The notes under the pieces were generated by a model, which had not been told where the DNA came from, made no database searches, and saw nothing but the letters and a program-made list of their open reading frames with translations. DNA of 64,000 nucleotides from Pseudorasbora parva. Its lineage: Eukaryota > Chordata > Actinopteri > Cypriniformes > Gobionidae. This document shows positions 24,110-36,438 of the stretch, in pieces; the stretch's first letter is position 1, and every line of letters starts with the position of its first letter. The stretch spans positions 10,102,827 to 10,166,826 of the forward strand of contig NC_090179.1 of NCBI RefSeq assembly GCF_024679245.1, written 5' to 3'. Both the position numbers and the translations under genes were made by a program.

Positions 24110-25580
24110 AGCATTTTACATCCAGTATTGGCGATATGATGTAGCATAATGACTGGGCTATCCAGGCTACTGACAAGGATATAATTGGCAAAGTGAAGGC
24201 ACAAAACAATGCAAGAAAGGATGGCAGAGAGAATCACGAACAATCCAAGTCTGTTAAAAGCATGGTAGAGCTAAAGTGATTATCTGGCAATATTTGGGAA
24301 TGTTACAAAATGGGTGTGTAGGTCAAACTCACGAAGGCAACGGCGAACTTGGAACAGGAAACACCACAGGAACATCCAGATACACCACTTTACATGAACG
24401 TCGGACCAACACTGAGGGAAAACTGAGAACTAAATACACAGGGTATTTAGCTAAACGAGGTATTTAACAGGACACAGGTGATAGATATAACTCATTAGGA
24501 AGACTGGGGAGAAACTAGGTCACGGGGGCTGAACTCAAAACACAAAGAACACAGCAGACAGGTTATACATGTAACATTACGCCCCCTCCGAATAGGTGCG
24601 TCCTCGCGCCGTAACAGTTACATCAGAGGAGGGTGGGAGGGGGCTCAGGAGGAGGGTGTGATCACGAACGGGCAGACACAGAAAGTCCAAAACAAACACC
24701 AGTCTAACTGAACAGGAAAGTCCATGGGGGCATGGAAGGAGGGAGGAGCCAATGGGGAGCCTGGAGCAGGAGCCAGATGGTCCAGAGACCAGCCAAGATG
24801 AGGCCCCAGGGCGGAGGAGGAGGGACGAACCCTGGGGTCGACGACATGGTGGCAGATACCCTGGGGACGACTGACGAGGAAGCAGCCACTGACGGAGACC
24901 CCGGAGGAGCAGCTGGGTCAATGAGCCCACACGAGACCGGAGGCCCAGGAGACCGAGGTGGAGCCACGGCGACGAGCATCTGAGGTGGAGCCGGAAAACC
25001 GCAGGACAGAGGCTGAGCTGGTGGGACCGAGGATGAAGGCGGAGCAGAAGGGAAGGAGGAGCCAGATGAAGCTGAAGGTGGAGGAAGGACAACGACTGAC
25101 CAAGGCGGAGCTGGAGAGACGAGGGAGCCTGGAGAAGCAGTTTGGCTGAGGGTGTCCGGTGGAGCCGAGGGAGGGAGGAGCCAGGGCGTAGCCAATGTGT
25201 CGACGGGCCACAGTGGAGTGTAGGGGGAAGAGACCAGCATTAACGACAGGGGATCCTCTGGGCGAGACGGTACTCCTGGACAGACATCTCGAGGCGACTC
25301 CACGCTGCTTGTGGGAGGAGCAGAGGGGATGACAGACAGCAGTGTGGTCAAGGCAGAGGGGCTGGTAGACAGTGACGGAGGAAGAGGGAGGGTGGGTGGG
25401 AACTCTGAGTGCACAGGAGAACCTTTGCACACTGGAGAAACAGGGGTTACTGGAGAGATAGGGGTTGTGAGAGAAATGTCTGAGTACCAGTCAATTAAGT
25501 CCGCCTCGAAGATGTTACACAGTTCCTTGAGATGGCCGCCAGAGGTCCTCATCACATCCACCGCGGCGGGCTGATGGGTG
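24110..25580 (-). mobile_element. proline/serine-rich repeat-associated ORF
   Basis: A 285-codon minus-strand frame (24704-25561) opens MDVMRTSGGHLKELCNIFEA, then becomes Pro/Ser/Ala-rich, with two other overlapping open frames. An intact N-terminal block followed by low-complexity protein, and flanks resembling other C/T-rich blocks in this window (29.1-29.4 and 30.8-31.3 kb), suggest an ORF of a multicopy cyprinid element rather than a host gene. No enzymatic domain is visible, and the element class is unknown. Confidence 0.5.
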
Positions 25581-25598
25581 GGGCTCCTGTCCGTTTAA

Positions 25599-26750
25599 AG
25601 GGGGGGGGGGGTGAAACACTCAGTTTCAGTCAATCTCATGTCAATCTTGAGTACCTATAGAGTAGTATTGTATCCTTCATATCTCCGAAAAGTCTTTAGT
25701 TTTATTATATTTATAAAAGAAATATGGGCTGTACCGAGTCTTTCCGGAAAAAAATATGTGGGCGGAGCTAAAGAATGACGAGCGCGCAAAGCAGTGACGT
25801 CCTCAAGCGTGGACAAACCCATGGCTATCCATCTCAGCTAATAGATATATGATCCAGAATCATTCGGAGGCTGAAATAAATTGAACAGGAGAAACAGCAA
25901 CAGCAGGACGTCCTCTGTGGTATGTACTGTATTTAGTAGCCTGTCAACATTTGTGTGTCTTTACTCGCAGTTTATGAGGACATGATTCGGTTTATGGACT
26001 ATTGTATGCGATAAACCTTAGCAGTAGCAAGCAAAACGGTTTTGCACGTCAGACTAGTGTAACGTTATACATAGAACAACAATGGAGTAACGTTAGCGCA
26101 TTTGAATGACAAAGCACGCGATCGTGTCGTTTACTGATGTTTACTCACGTGACGGTAGCCAACAGCACAGACATTTGAAGCAGTTTTACTCACCGGCTGC
26201 TTCCAAAGCAGGACCGAACCTTTATTGCTGTGACCGCTGCGTCAAAAACACACTTCTTTGGTATGATTTGCTGAAGTCCTGTAACAGCAGTGACCGTGGA
26301 AATCCGCGATGTTGTGAAGCTTCCCGTCATTTCTGCGTTCAAATCCGTTCAAGTCGCTAGAAGTCGTTGAAGTCACTTGATGTCACCCATAGGAATAAAG
26401 TGGAGCGTGGCGCGTCATAAGTGTTCACGGACGACTGGATCTGCAGCTGAGCGAGTGTTTATGGGGCGTGCATTTCCTCTCTCGCTCTAGTCACGCGCGC
26501 ACACCCTTCAGGGAGAAGAGCCCGTACGGCCCATACAAGGACCTTCCGCTCTAGTAACTTCAAGCCGACCCATACTCGAAAAAAACTCTCCAAAACTTGT
26601 GAGAAACCGAAAGGAGTATTTTTGACAAAGAAATACTCCATCAAACGCCCAACATTAGTTTTTGAAACTTTGTCTATGTTTAGGATGGGAATCCAAGTCT
26701 TTAACAGTGTAAAAAGCTCAGTATGCATGAAACAGCATTTCACCCCCCCT
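25599..26750. mobile_element. TTAA-flanked element with G/C-run termini, 1152 bp
   Basis: Starts with a G run then GTGAAAC and ends GCATTTCACCCCCCCT, an inverted pair. Both ends sit in TTTAAA, so TTAA is at 25595-25598 and 26751-26754. The interior is GC-richer (GTGGGCGGAGC, ACGTCACTG-like) with no transposase recognised. It is a non-autonomous element inserted into or beside the proline-rich repeat. Confidence 0.7.
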
Positions 26751-27047
26751 TTAAATAAATCGCTATACAAATATATCAGAAGCTGTAATTTACAAACTTG
26801 GACAACAAACTTGGCTTTTGACTGACCACGAACAGGTAACTTATTTGCATTTTTCATTTGTTAATGTCTTGTGGTCTTACTGTTTTTTTGTTTTATTTTA
26901 CAATTATATTTTGGGCTAAATGTGTTGTAACGCAAGCATTACTGAAAATGTACAGAGGAAAATATTACTGAAAATTGATTAGTAATGCCTTACACTACTG
27001 GGTTACAGCAAAAAGTAATACGTTACTGTAATGCAGGTGGCCCTCAC

Positions 27048-30000
27048 CAGTACCAGCATCTTCAAATATAAATATTAACTTTAGGGTCGACAAGCACTCT
27101 GCAATAAATGAATTATACAGTAAGGAAATCCGGATGTTATGTGTCGGCATTTGGGGTTGTACAGTATGTGATCTGTGCATGCATTTTATTAACAGCTGTT
27201 TGCTAACCCCTCAGGTCTGCACATGTGTGTGTTTTCAGCACATGTACCTGATTTTTGTACGGGGCAGCTGTTGGACAAACTCTTCTTCTCACCAGTCCCC
27301 TTCCTCCTCAAACTCTTATAAAACACTAAAGAATTATCTATTATAGCATTTACTTTTTATTATAGTTTTCACTCTTACAAAATATTGATGACCAATAGTA
27401 GCTAATAGTTTAACAATATACACACAGATGCCCTCATTGGCAACATAAATAATGTTGTATAAACACACAGTATAAACTCACTGTGTTGTTGCTGGTGGAT
27501 GTGTGGCAGTATATATTTGCCAGAAGATGGAACAGGCTGTCCAGCAGGTGCAGTGTCAAAACACAGGTCCTGTTCCTCATTCATTGTGGGATCAAGAGAA
27601 ATGCTGCACACAGAGAAAACACCTTACTAAATACACCAGACTTGTATGACTGATAGCTAAAAATCTTTTTTTGTTGGTGTTGTTGTTGTAAAAATTGTTG
27701 TGCAGCAAGTACCCAAGATGTTCCACTCATCACAACCTTGTTTTTGTTCTGTGTGAGCTTCAGTCCTTTGCCTTGTCCTGCCTGAGGTTTTTCCTGCATG
27801 CTGGTGTAGCTCACCTTCAGCCTGGTGCTTTTGGCACCTTCTGTTGGCCTTTGCCTATAGTCTCTTAAAGGGTTAGTTCACCCAAGAATGAAAATTATGT
27901 CATAATGACTCACCCTAATTAGTTAAAATCTCTTGAAGCATCGAAAATAAAATTTGGTCCAAAATAGCAAAAACTACGACTTTATTCAGCATTGTCTTCT
28001 CTTCTGTGTTTGTTTTCAATCCTCAAATAAAGATTCAAACGGTTATGGATCAGTGAATTGATTCATGATTCGGATCACGTGTCGAACTGCCAAACTGCTG
28101 AAATCATGTGACAATAGCTGTGTCTCATTTCAGAAGGCTGCGTCCTCCGGAGGTCGCATTCGAAGGGTGCATACGTCATAAGGCCGTCTCATTTCAAAAA
28201 AGTGAGTAGAACTCTCCAAATGCGACCTTCGAATGCGTCCTTGTTTCACAGGAATTCGGACTGTGCACGAGGAGTATCCTTCACGGCTGGAGATAACCCA
28301 CAATTATTTGCGTCTCTGTTAACAACTGTCATATTTTTTTTATATTATATTAAAAAACACCACCGCCAGATATACATGTGAGCGTAGGTGTGGTGTTTAA
28401 ATTAAGTAGTTCAAGCTTTTTTGTTGTTTTTTTAAGCTCTATTACCTAAAACAGATAGTTGTGGTAAACAGGATTACTGTTTAGTGCATTTTAAACGTTT
28501 AGAACAGTACATTGCTGTCAAGAAAAGAAACATTTCATAGTCATTTTCAAGTTATAAATAATTTTCATTCATATAAACTGGCGTGAAAGCGCAACGAGGC
28601 TGAACTTGTTGGCATAGCAACGTGATACTTCCTGCCTGTGTATCCTACGAAGGACGTCTCGTTTAATTCTGATTGAGGACACTCCGTATACTGCATCCTA
28701 CACATGATGGGTCCTCCGGAGGACGCAGCCTTCGAAATTTAACGAAATGAGACACAGCTATAGGCGATCCGAATCATTGATCAATCCGCTGATTCACAAC
28801 CATTTGAATCTTTATTTGAGGATTGAAAACAAACACGGAGTCGTATTTTTTGCTATTTTTGGACCAAAATGTATTTTCGACGCTTCAAGAAATTCTTATT
28901 AACCAACTGATGTTACATATGGACTACTTTGATGATGTTTTTATTCCCTTTCTGGACATGGACAGTATAGTGTTCATACACTTGCATTCGGCTAAATCTA
29001 AAATATCTTAAACTGTGTTCTGAAGATGAACAGAGGTCTTACGGGTGTGGAACGACATTAGGGTGACCCTAATGTCCCTAACTAACCCTTTGAGCTCCTT
29101 GATTCTGGATGCTGGCCCAAACTGACTCCTGGTTTCTGACCTTCTGCCTGGCTCTGACTTTCCTTTGTAGTTGCCCTCCTGACTGTCTGCTTCCTTGATC
29201 TGACCATCTGGCTCTGACCCTCCCCCTGCTTGACTCTGACTTTGCCCTTGTGTTTGCCCTCCAGTCTGTGTTCTGACTAGCTGGCTCTGATCTCTGGTTG
29301 GAGTTCGTCCTGGGATTATGTGACCATTCAGCTATTTATCTTAATTTGTCTTAAGTTTCTGTTCTGCAGATTAGCACTCAGTCCTCAGTACCTTAGTGTG
29401 TGAGTAGGATAAAAAGTGCATTTACAACACCCCTAGGTCTATATAAATTCAACCAGCATCCATAGAGGTTATGAAATATAGCCAAGAATCTTCTGACAGT
29501 TTGGATGTATATATTTGGTCACCAAACTGTAGTTGTAGCTCCAAATTAACCGAAGAGGATGGATCAGGTATATTTTGCAGGTTGCGTGTCCATGGTCTGA
29601 CAGCAGCTCAAAAATAGTGACCATTCCTGGGGTGGTAACCAATCCTGACAAAATGAAGGCTGTCACCACCATTACGGAAGAGTTCATGCCGGTCATTTGT
29701 TATCAGTGATTTATCCCAAACTGTTCTAGTAATGTCAAATGCTTTTCACATTGACTGCTGTGGGAAGGAGCTGATCAAGAGGTGGTGCTGTGTTCCAGAA
29801 ACCTAGAGCCAATGTCTGGACAGATATATGCTGAATCTCGTTTACTCTGTGTTTGTGTTTGCTTGAGTTGGACACTGAGTTGGTTTTCACTGTTTCTAGA
29901 TCAGTTTCCTTTGTATGTGTTCATTGGTTATCAATCGTCATTCTCATTAGTTCATTGGTTAAGTCACACCTGTCCTGCTTTACCCCTCATTAGTTTGTGT

Positions 30001-31791
30001 ATGTAGCTGTGCTTGAGTTTTTTCTGATATTGTCATTGGTAATGCTGTTGTTCTGCTCGTGTTTCCTAAAATTGCTGAGTAGCCTGTGAGTTTTTATTTT
30101 ATTTTATTATTATTGTTTTTTTTTTAGTTTAGTTACAATTAAAAACTGCTGCACCTAGATCCTTCCTTTTTCATCCCTGCTGCAGCTAATGCTTTGACAG
30201 AATGACAGAATAGCTGTGATAGTCCCCACGGGACTTCAGCGCGAGATACAGCTAGCCGGCTTAAATAGGTGAATTTAAACAATGGCTAAGTGACTAACGC
30301 ATCTCCTTGTCATATAAGGGACCTGTTCATGTTGGACAGACATTGTAATTGCATTTTGTGTCTGTTAAGAGGCACAAAGACACCCTTTACATCTATGACC
30401 CCAAAGCTGCCGTTTTAGCTGAGGGGGGCTCTGGGCATTAACTGTAATAACTCCGTGTTGCAAGCACCAATCCGGTTTTCGTTTTTTTTCTTCTATAGAC
30501 TGTACTCACAAATATATAACGATCAAGATAAACTTATAAATTCACCAGAGTTGTCCTTTAAGAGGGCTGTTCCTGAGATATTTGCCTGTCCTATATCAGC
30601 CAACGAGGCCCCTTTTAGACTTTTTTGTGTGTCCAGACAATTTTGTAACCCTCTACTCACACTGTATGGTCATCCAGCCTCGCCCTCACTGTCTCACATC
30701 AGCCCTTTGTATACACTTTGGCTACGCTGCCTGTTTAACACATTGTGGATTCGCTTTTGACTGATAGTTTGCCAGCTTAACCCTGGACTGTTTACTCATT
30801 TGCTCCACCTATAACCTTCAAGCTCATAACTCCTCTTCAGCCCTGTCGACCTGACGGCTTCACTGTGGCTCCTCTACCCCTCAGCTCCACCGGGCTTCCT
30901 CGTCCCTCCGGCTTTGTCTTGGCTAGTCATTGCTCTGCATTTGCCATGGACTTATGGGTTTGTTTGTGACTCATTCCTCCACCCCTTTGGCTCTGTCAAG
31001 CTTCCATTCGGCTTCACCTCTGTCCTCAGGTTCACCTACTTTGCCTCAATCCTCTGACACCTTGGCTGCTTGTCCCCATGGCTCTGCCTTTGTTTCCAAA
31101 TCCCCCTGTATCCACACCACTATCAGTTCCATCTCAGTAAGTTGTCCACCTGGTGCTTGCTTGCTTATTTGAACCCTTGCCACCAGCCTCGCTCCGTTCC
31201 CACAGCTTTCGGCCCACCTAGATCCAGCCTTTTTTCATTCCTGCTGCAACCGAAGCTGTGACAACACATATAGTCTGTAATTTTTGGCACCCACTAAAGA
31301 AGTTATCCAGTAATGGTGCAAATTTGCCCATGCATTTAGTGCTAAAATCAACCTGCATCCCTCCTTCCTTGGATATACCATCATTAAGTATTATGAGGAA
31401 ACTTCTAAAAAAAAAAGACAAATGACGGTCTATTTTGCTTCAGATCTAAAGATTTTCATACAATGTGACAGTCACACTATATCACTAATTATTGGGAAAA
31501 GTAGCCTGCCACTGAAAAAAAAACCCTGTTTTGGAGACAACTGAAATACTTTCACATTATTGAAAGACGAAGTCAAGTTAGCAACGTCTTAATATGCTAT
31601 AAGTTGACATGTCAGTCTGTTCAAACAAACAGAGCAATGTTTGGAAAGAACCACAGAGCCAATGTGTTTATGCTCTTCAGGAGGTCAGCCTATAAATAGT
31701 TTACTTAAACTGGGATAGAAGAAAATTTTCTACCATAAAAATTGCACTCTTTACCTTCCATGTGATCCAAATGATGAGTCTACTGTAAACA
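27048..31791 (-). CDS. unidentified candidate gene: four exon-like blocks in continuous phase
   Basis: Minus-strand blocks 31755-31791, 27482-27603, 27248-27325 and 27048-27098 each have AG before and GT after (GTAAAG, GTGAGT, GTACAT, GTGAGG). Their phases join without a stop: FTVDSSFGSHG, S-ISLDPTMNEEQDLCFDTAP, a GKYILPHIHQQQH stretch, MFYKSLRRKGTGEKK, then ECLSTLKLIFIFEDAGT. I do not recognise the protein. It is polar and acidic, then Lys/Arg-rich, with no membrane segment or known domain. Upstream and downstream exons were not found. A 4.1-kb repeat-filled intron separates the first two. The phase agreement at three junctions supports a real transcript; the lack of homology and the short blocks keep confidence low. 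It could also be chance. Confidence 0.35.
27869..29099. mobile_element. TTAA-type MITE (AGGGTTAGTTCACCC) with a nested MITE
   Basis: Left end AGGGTTAGTTCACCCAAGAA after TTAA (27865-27868). The right end CCCTAACTAACCCT is followed by TTGA, a decayed duplication. Arms around AAAGATTCAAACGGTTATGG and its complement are inverted. A second element at 28112-28765 starts TAGCTGTGTCTCATTTC and ends GAAATGAGACACAGCTA (17-bp inverted ends). Its inner arms contain GGCTGCGTCCTCCGGAGG and GGACGCAGCC. Confidence 0.75.
29100..31265. repeat. C/T-rich repeat blocks of retroelement type
   Basis: Pyrimidine-rich plus-strand sequence (GGCTCTGAC, GACCATCTGGCTCTGACC) resumes on either side of the MITE at 27869-29099. 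Two copies of an end motif, CACCTAGATCC...CCTTTTTCAT.CCTGCTGCA and ..GACA, occur at 30152-30200 and 31216-31263, about 1.06 kb apart. A reading frame at 29469-29696 minus and frames at 30455-31261 plus have no clear domain. Confidence 0.45.
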
Positions 31792-31799
31792 CTGAGAAT

Positions 31800-33170
31800 A
31801 AAAAGAGACAGCTTAGCTGTACAAAAGATGCATTTCTCTCTTGCGACCTGATTATAAATGCAGTCAGGATACATTGCTGCAAACTTTAAATGAACAGCAA
31901 TAAATGTCAGAGTCTGATGTCTGTCGTCATGGAAAGTTTTCTCTTAAGGCTTGTCACCAAATTAGTTCAACAATAAATCTGTACATAGATAACTCTGGAA
32001 TATTTCAACGGTGCAATAAGATGATAATCATAACAACAGATGAAGTTTAAAACCACTAGTTTGGCTTTATGGATGAATACTTTGTGTGCATGTTGTGTGT
32101 CATGTAATTATTATTTCTGTCCAATATAGGTATTACACGTTTTTGTTATATTCGTATTAAAATCGAATTAAATCTAAAGTTGAGCTTTTGCAATTGATTG
32201 CAGATCACACAACATTAATTTGTGAACAAAATGTAAATCTACAGTCAAACTAGATTTACATATTGTGAGGAAAATCTGAGTAGTGCTCTCCTGTACAAAT
32301 CTCACTGCTACAATGCTATTGTGTTGATGGTGGGCCAATGCCATGCACTGCTATGGTTTGCGTGGATGCTAGGGTGTTGCAAGGATGTCTTGGACATTTC
32401 TAGGTGGTATTCCTAATTTCTAGGTGGTACCTAATTATGGCTTCCTCGTTTTTTTGTTGTTGTTGTTGTTGTTGTTTTCTTTACAATACTCCAGGTAAAA
32501 ATACCCCAAATGCTTGAGGAAATTTTGACACTATACAACAGTACAAAATAGCTGTTTAAACAAAAAAGTCCTGTTCGCTGTAGCTTTGTGTCAGTGTTCA
32601 TTGGATAGATTTCCAAGTATGAATGATGTGACAGGTGAACAGAAAAGCTCCTGGGCTATGCTCACATAGGACATGTTGCCCTTGTCTCGACTGTTGTCAG
32701 TCCTCCTGACAGAATGACTTCAATGGGAAAGGATTACAGCTGACGGTCAACATATGGTGGGTCACTCTGAGTTAAATACAGTCAAGGCCATGCATCATCT
32801 CTTACATAAAGATTTTTTTTTATAAAGACAAGATAATTTTTTTATTCAGCCATCAAGTATTAGACAGTATTATTACGTGCAGAGGTTTTTGGTCCAATAA
32901 TCAGAATATAGTTTTGTTATTTTTTTCTTTTCTTTTTTTACTAGTTTCTTTTTAAAATTACTAGTCATCCATTTTTATATCAACTATGCATTCTGTTAAT
33001 TCTGTGAATTTGGTGAGTTTAGTCAAGGCGAGTATTATCAGCCTAACAGTAAAAAGCTAAAGCCACGCTTCCTAATGATATCTACTAGTGGTAGCATGTA
33101 CAGGGTGAAAAGCAATTATGGTCCTAGTACTGAACCTTGAAGTACTCCATACTGAACTTGTGATCAAAAT
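31800..33170. other. intergenic, nothing recognised
   Basis: AT-rich DNA with a TTG run near 32455-32480. No exon, domain or transposon end supported. Confidence 0.4.
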
Positions 33171-33175
33171 ATCTC

Positions 33176-34504
33176 TTAATTTACTGCTACAAAAACTAAT
33201 GCCGGTGGAATGAGTGTCAGCTGGCGGCGATTAATACTCTGGTGATTGAGATCGTTTTGGCAGTGGAGGCTCTCCATGGACCACTCCTGAGGCCCTGCGA
33301 CTACAACGATGATAAGATGGATGATCCTTGTTGCGCGAAGCAGGTCTTTCTGAATGGATACTGTGAAAAGCAGTGAGTAATTCAGGGTCCAGTATGTCAC
33401 TGCTGGGAACCCAAAATCGTTCCTCTGGGCCGTAGCCCTCCCAGTCCACCAAATATTCTGCATGTTGTTTCTGTCTCCGTATGGCTCCTTGAAGATGATG
33501 ATGAGCTGAGTCCCAGACCCCTCCAGATCCCAGTCACTCTCCTGTAACCAGTGATTGACCGATGGTACATCCAATGGTTCACCGACCAGGGGAACATGGG
33601 TGGTTGGCAGCTGAGTGCGCACTGAAATGGACTAAGACCTGTGGCTCATTGACGAAGACAGATTTGTACGTAACTGGCCAAAGATAAATTCTGACTCCAG
33701 GAGTTCTGGTGGTTATGGCAGAAGGTTCGGAGGAAATGGACAACCTCTTGCACCTTCCATTCTGTTTGCCCATTGGTTTGGGGGTGTTTTCCAGAGGATA
33801 GGCTTACAGTCACATCTAGGCATGTCATGAATGCCCTCCACACTCAGGTAATGAACTGAGGTCCCCTGTTGGACACGATGTCTTCAGGAATCCCAAAGTA
33901 TCTGAAGATATGGTTGAAAATGAGCTCTGCAGTCTCCATAGAAGTGTGTAGTGGGCAGCACATTCCAGGACCCATGGCCGCGCCCCTCTCTGCCCATAAC
34001 AGTGGACAAAGGTTTGCTACATTTTTATTGGATTGAAAGAATTGAAAATAATCAAACATGTTAATCAAGACATTTGCTGTACAGTTTTCAACCCCCTCTC
34101 TCTTATCAGTAGGGCCATTTGGAATTCCTAAAGACAATGAGATTCTGAAGGCCAAATGTGTGCCACACCTTTAATACAGTGGGTAAGTTTTGTCTGATTG
34201 GTCAGTTTGAATGGTCTCACATTAGGGTTTCAGTCACATGGTCAAGGTCTCCTTTTCTCTTTGTCTTTTTGTCTCTCTACCTCTCCCTCTCTTTCTATCT
34301 CTCAGGTAAACTAAACATGCTGTCGCCTTTGGCTTGTCTTGCTCAGTTGGGGACACTAATTATGATCAAAGTTATTCAACCAAATATACAAATTAAATGT
34401 ATTAATTAGGTCATATTTAATTCTTTTGTTGCAATATTGTCCTGTTTAACACTGTGAAGCTGCTTTGAAACCATCATCATTGTAAAAGCGCTATATAAAT
34501 AAAG

Positions 34505-34572
<68 letters not shown>

Positions 34573-35430
34573 CATGCTGGGTATGATTAATGGTATAAGT
34601 TTTTATCATCTCATACATCTGTTTTGTAACAATTTTAAGTGTAACCATAACCAGGTTTTGTCATTAAATTATTTTTAATTACAAATGATTTGCTAACTAG
34701 TTTTGATTTTGTATTGACTTTGAATATATTGTTACCTACTGCAATACAATATAGTCACATTAAAGCTCAGCTCTCCCACATATTTTGCAATTGTAGCTGC
34801 GCTTATCTCCGTCGTTGGTATAAGTATCAGTGGGTGATAAAGACGAGAAATGTACAGTTTTCTACAATCTTGCTGATAACGTTTCTTTAGTCTTTCGGCA
34901 ACCCTGCAGCATGAACCACAATAGGCGATCCAACCTTACAGGATCTTATGGACTAACACAAATAAACTGTAAAGCTCCATCAGATAAAGATGCTAGGACA
35001 ACAGCCAGACACATCTTAGAGGGCAAGAAGAAGACCTGGTACCTTCTCATTGGTCAACATCCAGTTTCTACAGCGTCCTGTTTGAAGTGTTCTCATACAG
35101 CCAAGGTAAAAGACCTTGACTAGTGTCCCATACTAAGAGAGGGGGAAGGTGGCCATCTGATGTACTCATAACCACACATGAAGTGACGGGTGATCCAAAA
35201 ATCACAACGTCAGCAGTGAGATGAATACCAATGAAAGTAAAATCACTACAAGTGGGCAATCACTTGAGGGGAACAAGGCAATATGATTTAGAAAAATGAT
35301 CCACAATTTCCAGGATGCAATTGTTATCGTGGGATGAAGGGACAATAGTGATGAAATCCACCCCTATGTGACCAAGGGCGATTTGAAACGGGCAGAATAA
35401 AGAGCTTGCAAGATGGGAGATGGCGAGGAG
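33176..35430 (-). mobile_element. decayed Ty3/gypsy retrotransposon (integrase and chromodomain), split by an insertion
   Basis: Minus-strand pieces match a fish gypsy integrase. 35270-35395 has HIGVDF and a VDHFSK motif. 33850-33990 has [14 protein letters not shown] and RGPQF. 33640-33800 has SSGKHPQTNGQTE. 33350-33450 has a chromodomain-like [14 protein letters not shown] and [12 protein letters not shown]. Frameshifts and stops are frequent. About 1.26 kb (33995-35255), including a LINE tail, interrupts the catalytic core between the first and second pieces. No LTRs, gag or reverse transcriptase were recognised. It is a dead fragment. Confidence 0.8.
34440..34572 (+). repeat. L2-type LINE 3' tail with (TTGA)n microsatellite
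   Basis: CACTGTGAAGCTGCTTTGAA and GTAAAAGCGCTATATAAATA precede about 15 TTGA/GATT units, the typical 3' end of fish L2 elements. A minus-strand relative lies at 43437-43560. Confidence 0.85.
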
Positions 35431-35529
35431 TCTTCGACAATGTAAGTAAATACTGTCAGAAGAACACAGAATACTGAACCAAGCCAGGAGTCAAGACCGG
35501 CTTAAAAAGTGCAGGCTGCATGTGGCAGG

Positions 35530-36380
35530 ATTACATAACTGTGTGTGTGTGTGTGTGTTAGACTGGGAGGGATACACTTGTCAGAAGAGCCTGTGTGTCC
35601 TCTCTGCTACGGCTGTCACTGTGACTATATTGAGGGCTCAGGGCTTTGCTTTGTAGATTGTGACGTGGATGTGACCCAGGTCTTGGCGTGCCCACTGCAC
35701 ACTGTGGTCCGCTCTGCATGTGTGGGCAGGGTTGCAGGCCAAACATGGCCATAGCGCAGTGTCGTGTGACAGTGTAGCTGCCAAGCTGCCAGAGTCGGGG
35801 GCGTGTTTGTGTGTGTGTGTGTGTGTGTATGAGGCACGGGTGGCACGATACACTATTGTTTGATTGGCTTGTGTGGTACCAGTTTACTAGTGCTTTTTTT
35901 CACTAATTTCCCTTAGAATTTGAAGGTATTACAGCTGTAATCTTAACAGGAGAACTGCTCCAAAAAGTTCAAAGGAACATTGTTGTGGCCAACTAGTGGC
36001 AGCTCACTAGTTTTATAACAGAAACAAAATAAGTCATAAGCAAAAACTATGACACAGGTACGTTTTTCCAATGAGACGGCTGAAGTTTTCTGCAATATCT
36101 TCTAGTTTTGAAGTTTTTTCCTTTTAAATTAATTTCTCTCTCAGCGTCTTTCTAAATGTCTTAGAATCTTATTGTTTATACCATCTTATCACTGTTTATA
36201 ATTCCCTTCTAATGAGACATTGTCTGCCCTCAAACGTCATTTTACTAAAGACTGCTTCTGAAATCTCAGAGTTCAACACAGGATTCGCAACATGCTTGCT
36301 CATGAAACATGGGTCATTTCCCAGATTATTTGGGCCAGCTTACTCCTCAGAATTACAGCCTAGGTATGAATAATTACTGA
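35530..36380. other. intergenic with two short GT tracts
   Basis: GT runs at about 35540-35558 and 35806-35830. Overlapping short ORFs on both strands have no recognised domain. Confidence 0.4.
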
Positions 36381-36438
36381 TGTATATACACTCACCTAAA
36401 GGATTATTAGGAACACCATACTAACACTGTGTTTGACC

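Noticed and set aside
26106..26360. 84-codon ORF starting MTKHAIVSFTDVY
   Set aside because: It lies wholly inside the TTAA-flanked non-autonomous element and shows no known domain.
27402..27481. Extension of the candidate exon past its donor
   Set aside because: The frame continues open, but a GTGAGT donor at 27476-27481 and phase agreement with the next block favour splicing.
34830..35123. 97-codon ORF inside the gypsy interruption
   Set aside because: No recognised domain; its position within inserted DNA makes a host exon unlikely.
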